From positions 1,663,501 to 1,727,500 of the forward strand of contig OY811983.1 in the NCBI GenBank assembly GCA_963681505.1: a DNA stretch of 64,000 nt, read 5' to 3'. Shown in pieces: positions 1-16,750 of this stretch; position 1 is the first letter of the stretch; the number at the start of each line of letters is the position of its first letter. The notes beneath the pieces were generated by a model, which saw only the letters and a list, made by a program, of their open reading frames with translations, had not been told where the DNA came from and searched no databases. Made by a program: the position numbers and the translations under genes. This DNA is from Eunapius fragilis. Its lineage: Eukaryota > Porifera > Demospongiae > Spongillida > Spongillidae.

Positions 1-2272
1 TCAATGTTAAGCGCAGAAACCGCGCACCCGAAAAATAATTAAATTAAACCTCTTAGATCGGGTAACCCTCACAAGGCGTTCATTATTCCACAAATTTCGC
101 TGTGAATTCTCAACACGTTAATAACATGTAATAAAATTCATGCGTTGAATTGGGGTAGAGGATTCCAAAAAGCTAACTTTCACGTTAATAGAGCGAATCA
201 TACCGCTGCTTTTTTTTTTCGATCGGCGGACGACACACGCAAGTTGCAACTGGTTAGAAGAAGAAGGTAATTACTATACAGTAGTACAGTGTGATAGAGT
301 TAACATAAATACGTGCCACAGGGTTGTTTTGGAGATAAGATTTTCATTAATAGACGGAAAAAATGACAAAAACCTGATTTTGACCTCCTCGTATACTTAC
401 CGGTGTAGTGGCTACACGCTTACTGGAATCTATGAATTGACTAGTGCACGCTATAGTCAGATCATTTATACATGCCATTGACTGGTTTTGTAGTCAATAC
501 AAACACTGGTTCGTCTATAGATCTCGTCGCGTCTGACGTGACTAATAAATTTATATACATCTTTTGGCAGGATGTACAACGCAAGTCAACATAAGTTCAA
601 GTTGACTTGTCGCACAAAGCACAAAAAGATTGCAAGGGACAGTGCTTCTTTCTGCTTTCTGCTTTCTAACTGAGCACCGTATAATTTTTGTTAGTTCATT
701 ATTCAGCCAAACCAAAAGCCTACTGACTGTTCACTGTTGGATAGTTTTCAACAACAACCATCAGTCCAGTGTTTAAAATGACGCGCACTGATTCGAGCAG
801 TATCTGCTACGGGTGACGATATACTGTCGTGCTTAATGATACTGTTTAGTGCTGCAACTGAGTAAGTCATCTGCACGAATATATGACGGAAATATTAAGT
901 AAGAAACCAACAAAGCGATCTGGCCTGTTGAAACCGCCATTTTAATCAAGAATGGCATGGGCACCAGAACTTCACTGAGTGCACTCACTGCCTCCGTTTC
1001 CAATCCCTCTTCTAACCATAGAAAAATTTTATTCTATTTTTTATTCTGTTTCTAGGGATAATAGCTGCATGAGCGTGTTATTCTACATACTGCGTGATTA
1101 TTACCCAATGCTGAACAGCTATTTCTATAAATTGACTATAATCTCATTTCACTTACGCATAAATTATACTATCGTCCACCTCTATTTTATTCTATTGCAT
1201 AGAATAATTTTTTACCATCTATGTATCCCCCGTATCGCACTGCCTTAGTTCCACTTCAGCTTCCGCTCTTAACATTTGTGTTTGGGATTCTATTTGTAGT
1301 GTGATGCTATATACAATATCTGTGCACTGGATGTCTTAAAGAAACGTGGTTTTCACGATATTCTAAGTTAAAGTTTTTTTATTCTATTTTTTATTCTATT
1401 TGAGAGTTTCTAGGGCTATACTATCTATGGGTACTACTGGTAGCGGTATGACCCGCTAAGAACACTAAAACCGTTTCCGTCATCTAAGCTAGCGCATATC
1501 ATCGATCTGCTGGCAGATCCGGGGGGGGGGGGGGGGGGGGGGTTCCGGGGGTACCCCCTCATGAAATCTTGTTTGCTACCAATGCGCGGTTCGAAGAGGG
1601 TTGAGTGCGGAAGAACCTTTATAACAGTTTACTCTTTCTCCAGCTATTTTTTCGTTATGCATGCGCGAGTGCGCGGTTTTCCATATAAGTGTACCCTTGC
1701 CACCAAATGATTGTGGCTTAGTGGACGCTATTTATGCAAGCCACAATCAGTTCATGATGCTGAAGTTACTGGTGGCAAGGGCAGTTGATTGTCGACAGGG
1801 GCGGATCCAGGCTTGCTGTTTTTAATTGCTTCAAGTAAGCATGCAGTTAGTCTAGGATTTTTAAAATTTTGAACATTTAGACCAACTGTTAGCTTCAGCT
1901 ACAATATATAACTCGGTATTGCCGCAAGCATCCCTAAGGGAAGCCCAGTGCTTTTTAATCTGAACAATACCTTTGCTACTGCATGATTGAAACAAGGATA
2001 TTGCAGATGACCAAAAATAGAATCATTTGTAATCCTTGTAGCATCTGTTAAAGACTGTTGCATGTGTCAGGACCAAGCAAATGAAGGAATACATGCAGGT
2101 CATCAAATGAGGTTGGTGGAGGAGATACGAAGCTTAATGATAAAATGACCATTTAATTCATGTTAACTAATGTCATTTTACATTAAGAACCACTGCCACG
2201 AGAAAACATCAGCGGACTTGTCTCATTGCACTGCTGATCATAACAACAGTACTAGCTGCCTACACTGGCACC
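1..2272. other. Intergenic DNA with no gene recognised
   Basis: No open frame in this stretch resembles a protein I know. It is AT-rich, with two similar T-rich blocks (about 1026-1065 and 1372-1415) that both end in a TTTCTAGGG motif, and a run of about 22 G at 1520-1541. A stem-forming inverted repeat at about 1692-1785 is listed separately. A distal promoter or unconserved exons cannot be excluded. Confidence 0.5.
1692..1785. repeat. Imperfect inverted repeat / stem-loop
   Basis: Two nested complementary arm pairs are visible. The outer pair is CCCTTGCCACCA against TGGTGGCAAGGG, and the inner pair is ATTGTGGCTT against AAGCCACAAT. The spacer is short. It could be a very small MITE or a structured transcript end. 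No target duplication was identified. Confidence 0.5.
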
Positions 2273-2737
2273 ATGAGAAGAGGACACACTGGGACTGCTG
2301 AACACCTCCATACCCCCATGGCCAGTTATGATGATATGGAACAGAATAACAATGATGATAATATACCCCAAGATGATTATCACTACCTCATACCCCAAGG
2401 TGATGATCATCACCTCATACCCCAAGGTGATGATCATCACTTCATACCCGAAGGTGATGATTATCACCTCATACCCCAAGGTGATGATCTTGTACCACTA
2501 GATGATGACCCTATATCCCAAGATGATGACCACTGCCTCATACCCCAAGAGGAAAGCTGTGTGCAACATGATTCAGGGCCTGAACCATCTATCAGTAATG
2601 ATCAGAACCTTATGAGAGATGTTGTTATGGTAAGCTACTACTGTGAACAATGTATGCAGAGTGTGACAAATTTTGCTGGCAATGCAAAGCTACTAAATTA
2701 TATAAATTGTTCTGGGTATATAGCAATGGAATACTAA
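2273..2737 (+). CDS. Hypothetical Asp/His-rich repeat protein (possibly an exon of a longer gene)
   Basis: The open frame codes for 154 residues. The middle (about residues 33-95) is built from imperfect nine-residue units of the type IPQGDDHHL, four to six copies, encoded by a 27-bp DNA repeat. The C-terminal third is not repetitive and has a CEQC pair. A polyadenylation-like AATAAA lies about 40 bp past the stop (near 2779). I do not recognise a family. The repeat keeps frames open on both strands, so the mirrored minus-strand frame is a shadow and this one is only tentatively coding. The low-complexity acidic/His composition might bind metal, but that is speculation. Confidence 0.35.
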   Translation: MRRGHTGTAEHLHTPMASYDDMEQNNNDDNIPQDDYHYLIPQGDDHHLIPQGDDHHFIPEGDDYHLIPQGDDLVPLDDDPISQDDDHCLIPQEESCVQHDSGPEPSISNDQNLMRDVVMVSYYCEQCMQSVTNFAGNAKLLNYINCSGYIAMEY

Positions 2738-3337
2738 TAGTAAGTTTCTTGTTCATTGCTTACATGGGCATATTTCAATAAAAAGAAAAGGAATCCTTTC
2801 ATTAATAAAAAAATGTATGATTAATTTTTGTATCTTGTAATCTTGTAAATTTAATTATGGATAGTCCAATTTTGGATATGCAATGGAGGCTTTGTTAGAA
2901 AGTATATGCAAGTGCTCACATTCTTTAGATGTTCCAATGGAGTGCTGGAGATGAGAACACATCTAATGATGTAGATATACAGGAATACAAGCCATCCATA
3001 CAGGAGGCTCATGGTACATGTAATGGTCATTATATGAACCTTGTTATCTGAAGTCAATCAACCATCTGGATCAAAACTGAACTGTGTGTGTATGTGGTGG
3101 TGATAGAATTAGCATGCATATAGCCTGTTCAATGCATACAAATTTTGATGTTTTTATGGGTACCAACTCTTGGACAAACAAGTTGACACAGTATAGTCCA
3201 CAACCACAACATAAACGTGTGCGAGTGTGTTAGTGCATTTGAATTTACAACTGTTACAGAGATCTGGGGTGAAGCATGTTGCAAAGAAAATCACGAGACA
3301 GTGTAGTTATTAATGTCATTTGTAGTGGAGCCATTTT

Positions 3338-9699
<6,362 letters not shown>

Positions 9700-9973
9700 G
9701 GCTGAATCTAAATGACGCGCAATTTGACCGCTTTAATTAATCTTTTATTTCGCGGTTTGGCTGTTTTTCAATGGCCAATGACGTAATAAGTGTACATCAC
9801 ATGTACGCCATTTTGTTCCACACTGGTAGGGATAGTCTAGATATGCATGGTGCATGGCATGCATAGCCTTTGCGCTGTAAAGTGTAACTTGGAAAATTTG
9901 CTCCCAGTAGCATTATTGGGCTATCAACATCATTATGACCCACAACCAAATCATGTGAGCTGATCATCTTCCA

Positions 9974-10196
9974 CCCAGCAAAAAGTTCTTGGACAAGATT
10001 CCTGCCCAAGATCTTGACCAACTTGCCCAAGATCTTGCCCAAGGTGCCAAGATTATGCCGGCCAATTTCTGGCCAAGATCTTGGCCAAGATCTTACCCAA
10101 GATATGGCAAGATCTCAGCCTCCTGGCAAGATCTTGGCCTCCTGCCAAGATCTTGCTCTTCTTGGCAAGAACCTTGCCCAAGAACTTTTTGCTGGG
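9974..10196. mobile_element. MITE-like palindromic element
   Basis: The ends are inverted: CCCAGCAAAAAGTTCTTGG at the left and its complement at the right. Between them the sequence is made largely of repeated CAAGATCTTG palindromes. CCA flanks both ends (9971-9973 and 10197-10199), consistent with a 3-bp target duplication. It codes for nothing and sits just upstream of XAB2. Confidence 0.7.
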
Positions 10197-10199
10197 CCA

Positions 10200-10630
10200 A
10201 ATGATACTTAAATGACCCAACTACCACAAGTCTACCAGGATACGATCAGCAACCCCCTCTGACTAAATTGCATGGTGATACAGAAAAGGTCAAAACTTGT
10301 TATATCTCATAAACCACATTACCTCTGATCCTAATACTTCTAGTGGAGCAGGACTATAAATCTCATGGGTAAAATGCACCCTGGAGTGACAAGGCCTCGT
10401 CTGAGATTCAATACATAATGGTGGATAGCACACCTAGTTTTGCTCTCCTACCCCTTATAATGTACCCGACATATATGCACCCACTACCCACACCCATAAC
10501 CTAGTTCCTTATAAATACCCCACTACCCTAGCCTAACACCTTGTAATAATACTCACTACCCCCCTTCCCCCCCCCAAAATAGCCTATCCTTTTTAATACT
10601 ACCAACACCCAACCTACATCATTTATTTCC
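10200..10630. other. Intergenic DNA, nothing recognised
   Basis: No coding similarity or structured repeat was seen, apart from a short CCCCCCTTCCCCCCCCC-type tract near 10560-10576. Confidence 0.5.
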
Positions 10631-10819
10631 ATTTAGAATGCAAAAAGTGATTGATTTGCCATCATAAAATCACAGGTACAGAGGAGGAGTGGTTCCCATC
10701 AGTGTCCTCCAGACTAAGCAGCACTGTCAGTTAGGCCACAGACTTTCTCTCCTTATGGGCTAATGGACAAAGAAGTGAACACCTCATGCTGCCAGGGATG
10801 CTAAAAGCTCTCACCTCTA
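10631..10819 (+). pseudogene. Duplicated fragment of the INPP5E last exon
   Basis: This stretch is closely similar, in the same orientation, to 13849-14070, which contains the antisense of the last INPP5E exon. Shared landmarks are GGTTCCCATCAGTGTCCTCC and CTCATGCTGCCAGGGATGCT. The copy lacks about 45 bp that in the parent include the CaaX-coding end, and the short CTCATT insertion. It has no neighbouring INPP5E exons and cannot be functional as INPP5E. It runs directly into a XAB2 fragment. Confidence 0.85.
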
Positions 10820-11510
10820 GAACCAGCAAGATCATGATGCTTGTGAAGTAAGGGGTGTGGTCTGTGTATTTTTATGTGTGACCATGGTAACCGCTGTCCA
10901 CACGAGTGATGGGGCATCTGCTGAGATGGAAGAACTGGCCAAAGCCAACACTAACCCAGAGGAGATCAACATTGGAGATTCTGATGATGAAGATGCCAAG
11001 ATTGAAGGTGTGTACCCATCTCCTCACCACAAGGTCCTCCTCCTCTTGTGCCATCCTGTCCACATACATGTAGTACCTATAGCTGATATGTACCTCCTTG
11101 CCACACTCCCTTTCTTTCCACCTACCTCCGCTTCCTCCCCCTCCTCCCCACCCATCCACCCATGAGGTCAATTTGGAACAGCAGACCATTCCAAGTGCTG
11201 TCTTTGGTTCCATCCCAGAGGAGACTCAGAGGGAGGTCTTGGAGGGCAAGTCAGAGACTGGCCATGAAGAGGAAGGCCCAGTAGAAAATGGCTCCACTAC
11301 AAATGACATTAATAATTAAACAACTGCACTTGTCTTTCTTAGATTGCAACATGACAGCAAACCCTTCATGCACCCCAAATTTCTTTACCAGTCACACACA
11401 CACATATGCATATAGTTGTACAATGATCAACTTCAGATAACAAGGTTCATATGATAACCATTGCCATGAGCCTCCTGTATGGATGTCTGGAGCCAATCAC
11501 ATTTCTGTAC
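10820..11510 (+). pseudogene. Duplicated fragment of XAB2 last exons and 3' flank
   Basis: This is an inverted copy of roughly 2940-3760. It keeps the exon coding for ASAEMEELAKAN and NPEEINIGDSDDED (about 10915-11005) with splice-like flanks, then the exon with LEQQTIPSAVFGSIPEE (about 11170-11230), then the 3' flank. In the last exon a small length change after GGAGGTCTTGG moves the frame, so the native end RQRLAMKRKAQ is replaced by an acidic tail ending in TTNDINN at 11319. The upstream XAB2 body is absent. It could be a transcribed partial paralogue but is most simply a pseudogene. Confidence 0.85.
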
Positions 11511-11513
11511 TAC

Positions 11514-11890
11514 ATTCTCATCTCCAGCAATGTTCTCAAGGTTTCCCTCATTTCCAGCAATGTTCTCAAGGTCTCCCTCATTTCCAGCAATGTTCTCAAG
11601 GTCTCCCTCATTTCCAGCAATGTTCTCAAGGTCTCCCTCGTTTCCAGCAATGTTCTCAAGGTCTCCCTCATTTCCAGCAATATTCTCAAGGTCTCCCTCG
11701 TTTCCAGCAATGTTCTCAAGGTCTCCCTCATTTCCAGCAATGTTCTCAAGGTCTCCCTCGTTTCCAGCAATGTTCTCAAGGTCTCCCCCATTTCCAGCAA
11801 TGTTCTCAAGGTCTCCCTCATTTCCAGCAATGTTCTCATGGTCTCCCACATCTCCAGCAATGTTCTCATGGTCTCCCTCATCTCCAGCAT
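11514..11890. repeat. 30-bp minisatellite, about 12 copies
   Basis: Tandem units of the type TCCAGCAATGTTCTCAAGG plus 11 more bases are repeated with few changes. Because 30 is divisible by three, open frames appear on both strands (GDLENIAGNE on minus; AMFSRSPSFP on plus), but none has flanking support. The parental copy of this region at about 2945-2965 holds only one related unit. Confidence 0.95.
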
Positions 11891-12317
11891 AGCAGTTAAA
11901 TGGCTAAAAGAATGTCTAATTAGAACATCGGCTGCATGCTGACAATCATGTGAATAGTTCTTCCACTCCAACTAGCTAGAGGATAGTCATTTGTTGTGCC
12001 ACATAATCCCAAAAGGCCACACTCTGCTTGGTGGGCTTTCCCAGCCATGAGTTGTACCCAGTACATCGATCACCCAACCCAGCAGGCCCACACTCACTGC
12101 TGTGGTTATACAAACTACAAACCATGCATACTTTGGTAATTTGATTATGTGCGCTTATCTAAAGTTACTAACCACATTAGTTGAGCGTAGCCCGACCTTC
12201 GTGAAGGTCGGATACCAAACCCTCACAGTTTTTGTACAAGCTGCAACGGGGACTGCACGCGCAGTCCAATCAGAATGCAGCATTTCACTGCGGGCAATTA
12301 TCGCCCAATAAATATAT

Positions 12318-12568
12318 GGGGCAGTGCAAGAGAAATTCGGGCTTATGTAGGATTTTGAGAAAATTCCAAGACAACTAAAAGAAAGTAATGCTTGCCATTG
12401 AACTGTATGGCTAATTAAAAATTCAGCGCTTTGTAGCTCTCTGATACACTATCCAATTTTGGATGCGTAAGAACTGTTTTGTAGAGAGCGCTATTCTGTA
12501 TCCAAAAACTGTTAAATTTGAACACTTGAAAAAAATTGCAAAAGCCCAATTTTCTCTTGCACTGCCCC
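12318..12568. mobile_element. MITE with terminal inverted repeats
   Basis: The left end GGGGCAGTGCAAGAGAAA and the right end TTTCTCTTGCACTGCCCC are perfect complements, and the match continues with small changes for about 27 bp. The 251-bp element is non-coding. The flanks (AAATATAT and GCAGCTG) show no obvious target duplication. Confidence 0.75.
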
Positions 12569-12717
12569 GCAGCTGATAGTAAAAGCCAATCACTTAATTT
12601 ATACAATTATTCATTGATCTCGATTGTAAACATCATTGACAAATTGCTGTCATTGTTCACCTTAAGCCAATAAATTGGATTCATATACGTCGTTTCCCCG
12701 GCCCGCAAGTTTTGTGG

Positions 12718-13098
12718 TCATTTATATGGGGAGGTGTCCAATATGTGCACGCGCTGGTTGCCGCACATTATCGCTTGTACCTTCAAGAAGTCGTTATTTT
12801 CGCAGTCATCTTGGCTGTTGCTATATGTACTGGGAGTCTCCTGCCGGTCGTATTGGCGCTGCTGTTCCACTATGGTGCCAGGGATGCGCTGCGGTTGCTC
12901 AGCTATGGTGGGTAGGCCTGGGGTGCGCTGCTTTCCCATCTTCATACAAATAGCCAGCAGTAGTAACAGGGATACCACTAATAGCAGCACTAGTAGCTGA
13001 AGCTCACATGATGACTCGCAAGTCGGAGCACCCCCGTCGTGGTTATATGATCCGAGCATGTATGATGAAGCTGGAGATGAACATGACCAAAGTATCAT
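12718..13098 (-). CDS. Possible small single-pass membrane protein
   Basis: The open frame codes for 126 residues with one strongly hydrophobic stretch (about residues 34-51, LLVLLLVVSLLLLLAIC) followed by a basic stop-transfer MKMGKQR and a Gln/Pro/Ser-rich tail. No homologue is recognised. The plus strand is also partly open across the same DNA. There is no visible splice or polyadenylation support, so coding status is uncertain. Confidence 0.3.
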   Translation of the reverse strand: MILWSCSSPASSYMLGSYNHDGGAPTCESSCELQLLVLLLVVSLLLLLAICMKMGKQRTPGLPTIAEQPQRIPGTIVEQQRQYDRQETPSTYSNSQDDCENNDFLKVQAIMCGNQRVHILDTSPYK

Positions 13099-13389
13099 AA
13101 TAGATATGTACGCTGAGGTGTACCGTTTCTAGGTCTTCACACAGCTTTAAAACCAAACGTACTAATTGAAATTTAAAGGTACGGTGCCGTCCGTACCCAG
13201 ACCAACAGCTGCGGATGGATTACATCACCGCTACGTGATGTTTTATACCAGAAATTAGAAGTTGGCTGTGTATTATCGTAACTCTCTTGGAGAGAACTAT
13301 AGTCCATTTAAATGTACTAGTAGTCTCTCTCAGATAGTACGATACGGGGCCGGGGGAACATATGTCCCTGAGTGTAGGGATGACTAAAA

Positions 13390-13480
13390 TAGACAAGCGA
13401 GGTCCTCCCATCACATCAGAGGCTGGAGGTCCTCCCATCACATCAGAGGCTGGAGGTCCTCCCATTACATCAGAGGCTCA
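13390..13480. repeat. 27-bp tandem repeat, 3-4 copies
   Basis: Copies of GGTCCTCCCATCACATCAGA plus GGCTGGA are arranged head to tail. The surrounding 13100-13870 holds no recognised gene. A G run of about 22 lies at 13709-13731. Confidence 0.85.
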
Positions 13481-13874
13481 AGGTCCTCTTATCGCAGACC
13501 AAAAAACATGTTTAGAACTTTAGTGAGGTCATTAACCTCTAAAGGATCTCCATTTGAACATTGAAATCTTGTCTGAAGGGTGAAATAATGCCTACGTCAC
13601 TATGTAGTTTAGAGTGCCAAAAATGGCAGCTAAGGCATGATGTAAACAATGATAAAACCGTACCGTAAATTAACATAATTATGCAACAGAACTACCTATA
13701 AATGCCTGGGGGGGGGGGGGGGGGGGGGGGGGAACTATAACAACACAGCTCCTTAGTAGGTTCCGACCCAGCAAGCTGCATTACAATTATCCTTCATCAG
13801 TACAGGCTTTCTAACATTAACACATTGAATGACCAGGTTGACTATTTAGAATGTGGAAAGTGATTGGTTTGCCA

Positions 13875-16691
13875 TCATAAAATTGCACACACAGAACTGG
13901 TAATGTGTCTGCTTGTGGGATGGACTGGGGAGGAGTGGTTCCCATCAGTGTCCTCCAGACTAAGCAGCACTGTCAGTTTGGCCACAGACTTTCTCTCCTT
14001 GTGGGCTAATGGGCAAAGAAGTGAACACCTCATGCTGCCAGGGATGCTAGCTCTCATTAAAAGCTCTCACCTCTCATGTACACTTCCCTGTCAAATGATG
14101 CTATAGTGTCTGGGATGCTAAAGGAACAAGATTTCACCAATAGCCAGGCTGAGCCCCAAGGCACTTACCCATCAACATTGTTGTTAGGAGACAGCTCTGC
14201 AGTAAATACTGCACAGACTGGCCTAAGGTATATGGTTACCATGAGGTGTCTTTCAGGACGCGTGCTCTTACCTGTGATCTGAACACTGGACTGTTCTGCA
14301 GCTGTCATAGCCACACCCAATAATGCCACTCCCACTTTGGGACTTGAACAGGATGCGATCCTTGGAGGCACATTTACAAGAGGTCAGAAGAAAACCTGCT
14401 AATAATTTCCCAACCCACGTACAGTCCACGAGGGTGTCCTCCTCTTCTCTGAGGAGTCAAACACATCGGAATTTAGATCATACTTGTAAGTAGGGGGGAA
14501 GGAGATGGGCTGTTCAGAGAACCCGTGGAAGACATGCCCTGAAAGTAGAAGACAAGGGGAAAGAGAGTGAAGGGAGAGAAAGGGGCACAGCCGCACTAAC
14601 AGTCACCTTGTAGTATCTCCCGTGTCAACTGGTCTTTCAATAACAATTTCTGAAAATGAAAAGAGTTAAACAGGTTGTGATGACCTGTTCTTGAGTGCAC
14701 TAACTGTCCAGTTGGATTGAACTGTCATTTGGTCAGTTTCCTCACGACCAACGTCTATGCGGTAGTTCAAATCACCTACCCAGAACACATAATTTGGAAT
14801 TGCTGAAGTGTGTGCATGCATGTATGCAATTGCGCAGTAAGTACATATGTGTATGCACATATTACAGTCATCAACCTTGAGACTTACTTGTGCCATCCTT
14901 CGCTTCAAAAAAGCTTAAGTTGGTCATGATTCTCTGCACATCAGAGTTTCTCTCTGCAGCCTTGTCTTGATGAGCTATTGTTCACCCGCAGAGTGGCGGG
15001 ACACAGGAGAGGTGGGAAGAGAAGTGGGGAAGCAGGTATAGCAAAGGTAAGGGCAGGTGGTAGGGTGACATAGAGCTCTTTGAGGAAGTGACTGGCTCAC
15101 CTGTGAGGTGTGAGGTGACAAAGAGGAAGGAAGATCCAAACAAGGTGAAGCAGATGCCCACACCTCCCTTGGTCTTGATCGCACTGACTATACGGGTGGC
15201 GTAGCTTTCAGAGCTCACAGCTGGTGGATGAAGGAGGTTAGTGATGGTGGTGATACAGGATGTTACGTCCCCAACTAACAAGTAAAAATACACAATGCAC
15301 CATAAACTATGATCTCTGTGTTCATGTGCAGGTGTTAACGGTGACAAAAACGTATTGGATCAAGGTAGAATGGAGGTAGTAGAGTGGATCAATTGTTTTA
15401 CATAGCCTGTACCTCCTCCCCAAACAGACATGCACCTGAACAGAACCAGAGGAGATCTTTCCTCAGGAAGAAGATGAGGTAGATGACCCCCAGAGAGGCA
15501 GAGGTCACCATCACATAGTTGGGTCCCAGGGTCTGCTGGATGAGCACCTCCCACTCCTTCCTGTGGGGGGAGGAGGTAGGAAACAATGCTAAGACCCTCC
15601 GGGCCGGACGGGAGGGAGGGGAGGGAGGAGGAGAAGAGGAACAGGGTGCTCTATTTTGAGAAGGTGGAGGAAGGGCCGGGGGTATGTGGTTATCTGAACA
15701 CGGTCTTTTTGGTAAGAGGGAGGGGTCACGGGCATATACTAATACACACTGGAGGTGTACATGCATGTGTGTGCACATATGTGTATGAGTGGGTGCATGT
15801 GCATATATGCATATACAAGTACCTGGATGGAGTACTCTCCTGGGTACCAATCACATAGATGTCAGATGCCAGGGACTGGGTTGTGGGCAGAAGGACATCA
15901 TCCAATGACGTTGGGAGCTCCTGGGAGAGAAGATACGCAGTGCGTGAAGGCACAATGAGGTGCTGTCAAAACTAATATATGTACCCGTATCCTCGTACCC
16001 GCTCCTCGTGCATGTTCCAAGTGGCCGTGAAGATTCGGATCAGGTGGTCGGGAAAGTACGTCTCCAGCTGCTCAACCCCGCCCCTCTCCCACTTCGTGTC
16101 CACGGAGGGTTTACTGCCGCCCTTACGGAGGCTGGACGTCAGCAGAGGCGCGTGGATGGATGAGCTGAGCGAGCCATCGGTCAGAGAGGACTGAAGGCTG
16201 GTGGGGGTGGATGGTACGTTTGCCGGCACGTTTGCGCGGGACCGGGAGCGCGCAGAAGGGGGCGTGTGCTTGTCGCAAAGTTGGATCGACTCCTTTCGCC
16301 TCCAACGGGCGCTCCTGTCGAGCGTAGGGGCCCCGTCGGTGGCGTCTCCAGCCCGTACTGGTACGGGGGCCGAGCTGGCCATTCGAGGCACGAACACGTC
16401 GTCGCTGTCACCAGAGCTAGAGCTGCTCGACGGCCTGCGGTCCCAGGCGTCAGTCCGGACAGTGTGGGGTCTCCGAGGCGTCACGTTCGAAGACGAGAAG
16501 TGTCCTGGTGTGGAACTGGATACGACGTCGCTTGGTCGCCATGTGAAGACAGGAGAGGGCATGGTAGGAAGGCCATCGAAGTGCGTCCTGGGTACCAGAT
16601 CTTCGCAACTGCCAACATTCTCGTATGGAGTCACCTTATTCTTCACTCCGTTGGGCCTCAGCACCACTCTTCTGTGCTTCGGTTTATCCAT
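13875..16691 (-). CDS. INPP5E: Inositol polyphosphate 5-phosphatase E (INPP5E-like)
   Basis: The enzyme removes the 5-phosphate from PI(4,5)P2 and PI(3,4,5)P3 and in animals acts at the primary cilium. Exon 1 (from the ATG at 16691 to about 15980) codes for a Ser/Arg/Pro-rich N-terminus and then [16 protein letters not shown]. Catalytic-domain landmarks follow: DIYVIGTQE (about 15865), [16 protein letters not shown] (about 15480), [14 protein letters not shown] (about 15190), FLFVTSHLT (about 15120), [11 protein letters not shown] (about 14780), [11 protein letters not shown] (about 14480), RTPSW (about 14440), and CSDH joined across an intron to RPV (about 14270 and 14230). The last exon ends in VCAIL with a stop at 13875-13877, a CaaX prenylation box as in the family, although the terminal Leu differs from the Ser of the vertebrate CSVS. 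About ten exons. The start lies 59 bp from the NUBPL start. Confidence 0.9.
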
Positions 16692-16750
16692 AGCAACGAT
16701 ATTTAATTAACCATTTTTAATAATGGAGGCAATTTTTAATTTATTTTCCC
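16692..16750. promoter_or_regulatory. Bidirectional promoter interval INPP5E/NUBPL
   Basis: Only 59 bp separate the two divergent start codons. The interval is AT-rich (TTAATTAA, TTTTTAATAATGG, CAATTTTTAATT), with no clear TATA box. Transcription of both genes must start within or upstream of each other's 5' region, so shared control is inferred. Confidence 0.55.

Noticed and set aside
1520..1541. Long G runs (also 5738, 13709, 43070 and the C run at 53642)
   Set aside because: Simple tracts. Their lengths may be assembly-uncertain, and no regulatory claim can be made.
11514..11890. CRISPR-like array
   Set aside because: Units are head-to-tail without spacers and the genome is eukaryotic.
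11433..11971. Apparent repeat proteins (GDLENIAGNE; RETLRTLLEM; AMFSRSPSFP)
   Set aside because: The 30-bp minisatellite keeps all frames open. The parental region is XAB2 3' flank, and no flanking coding sequence supports any frame.
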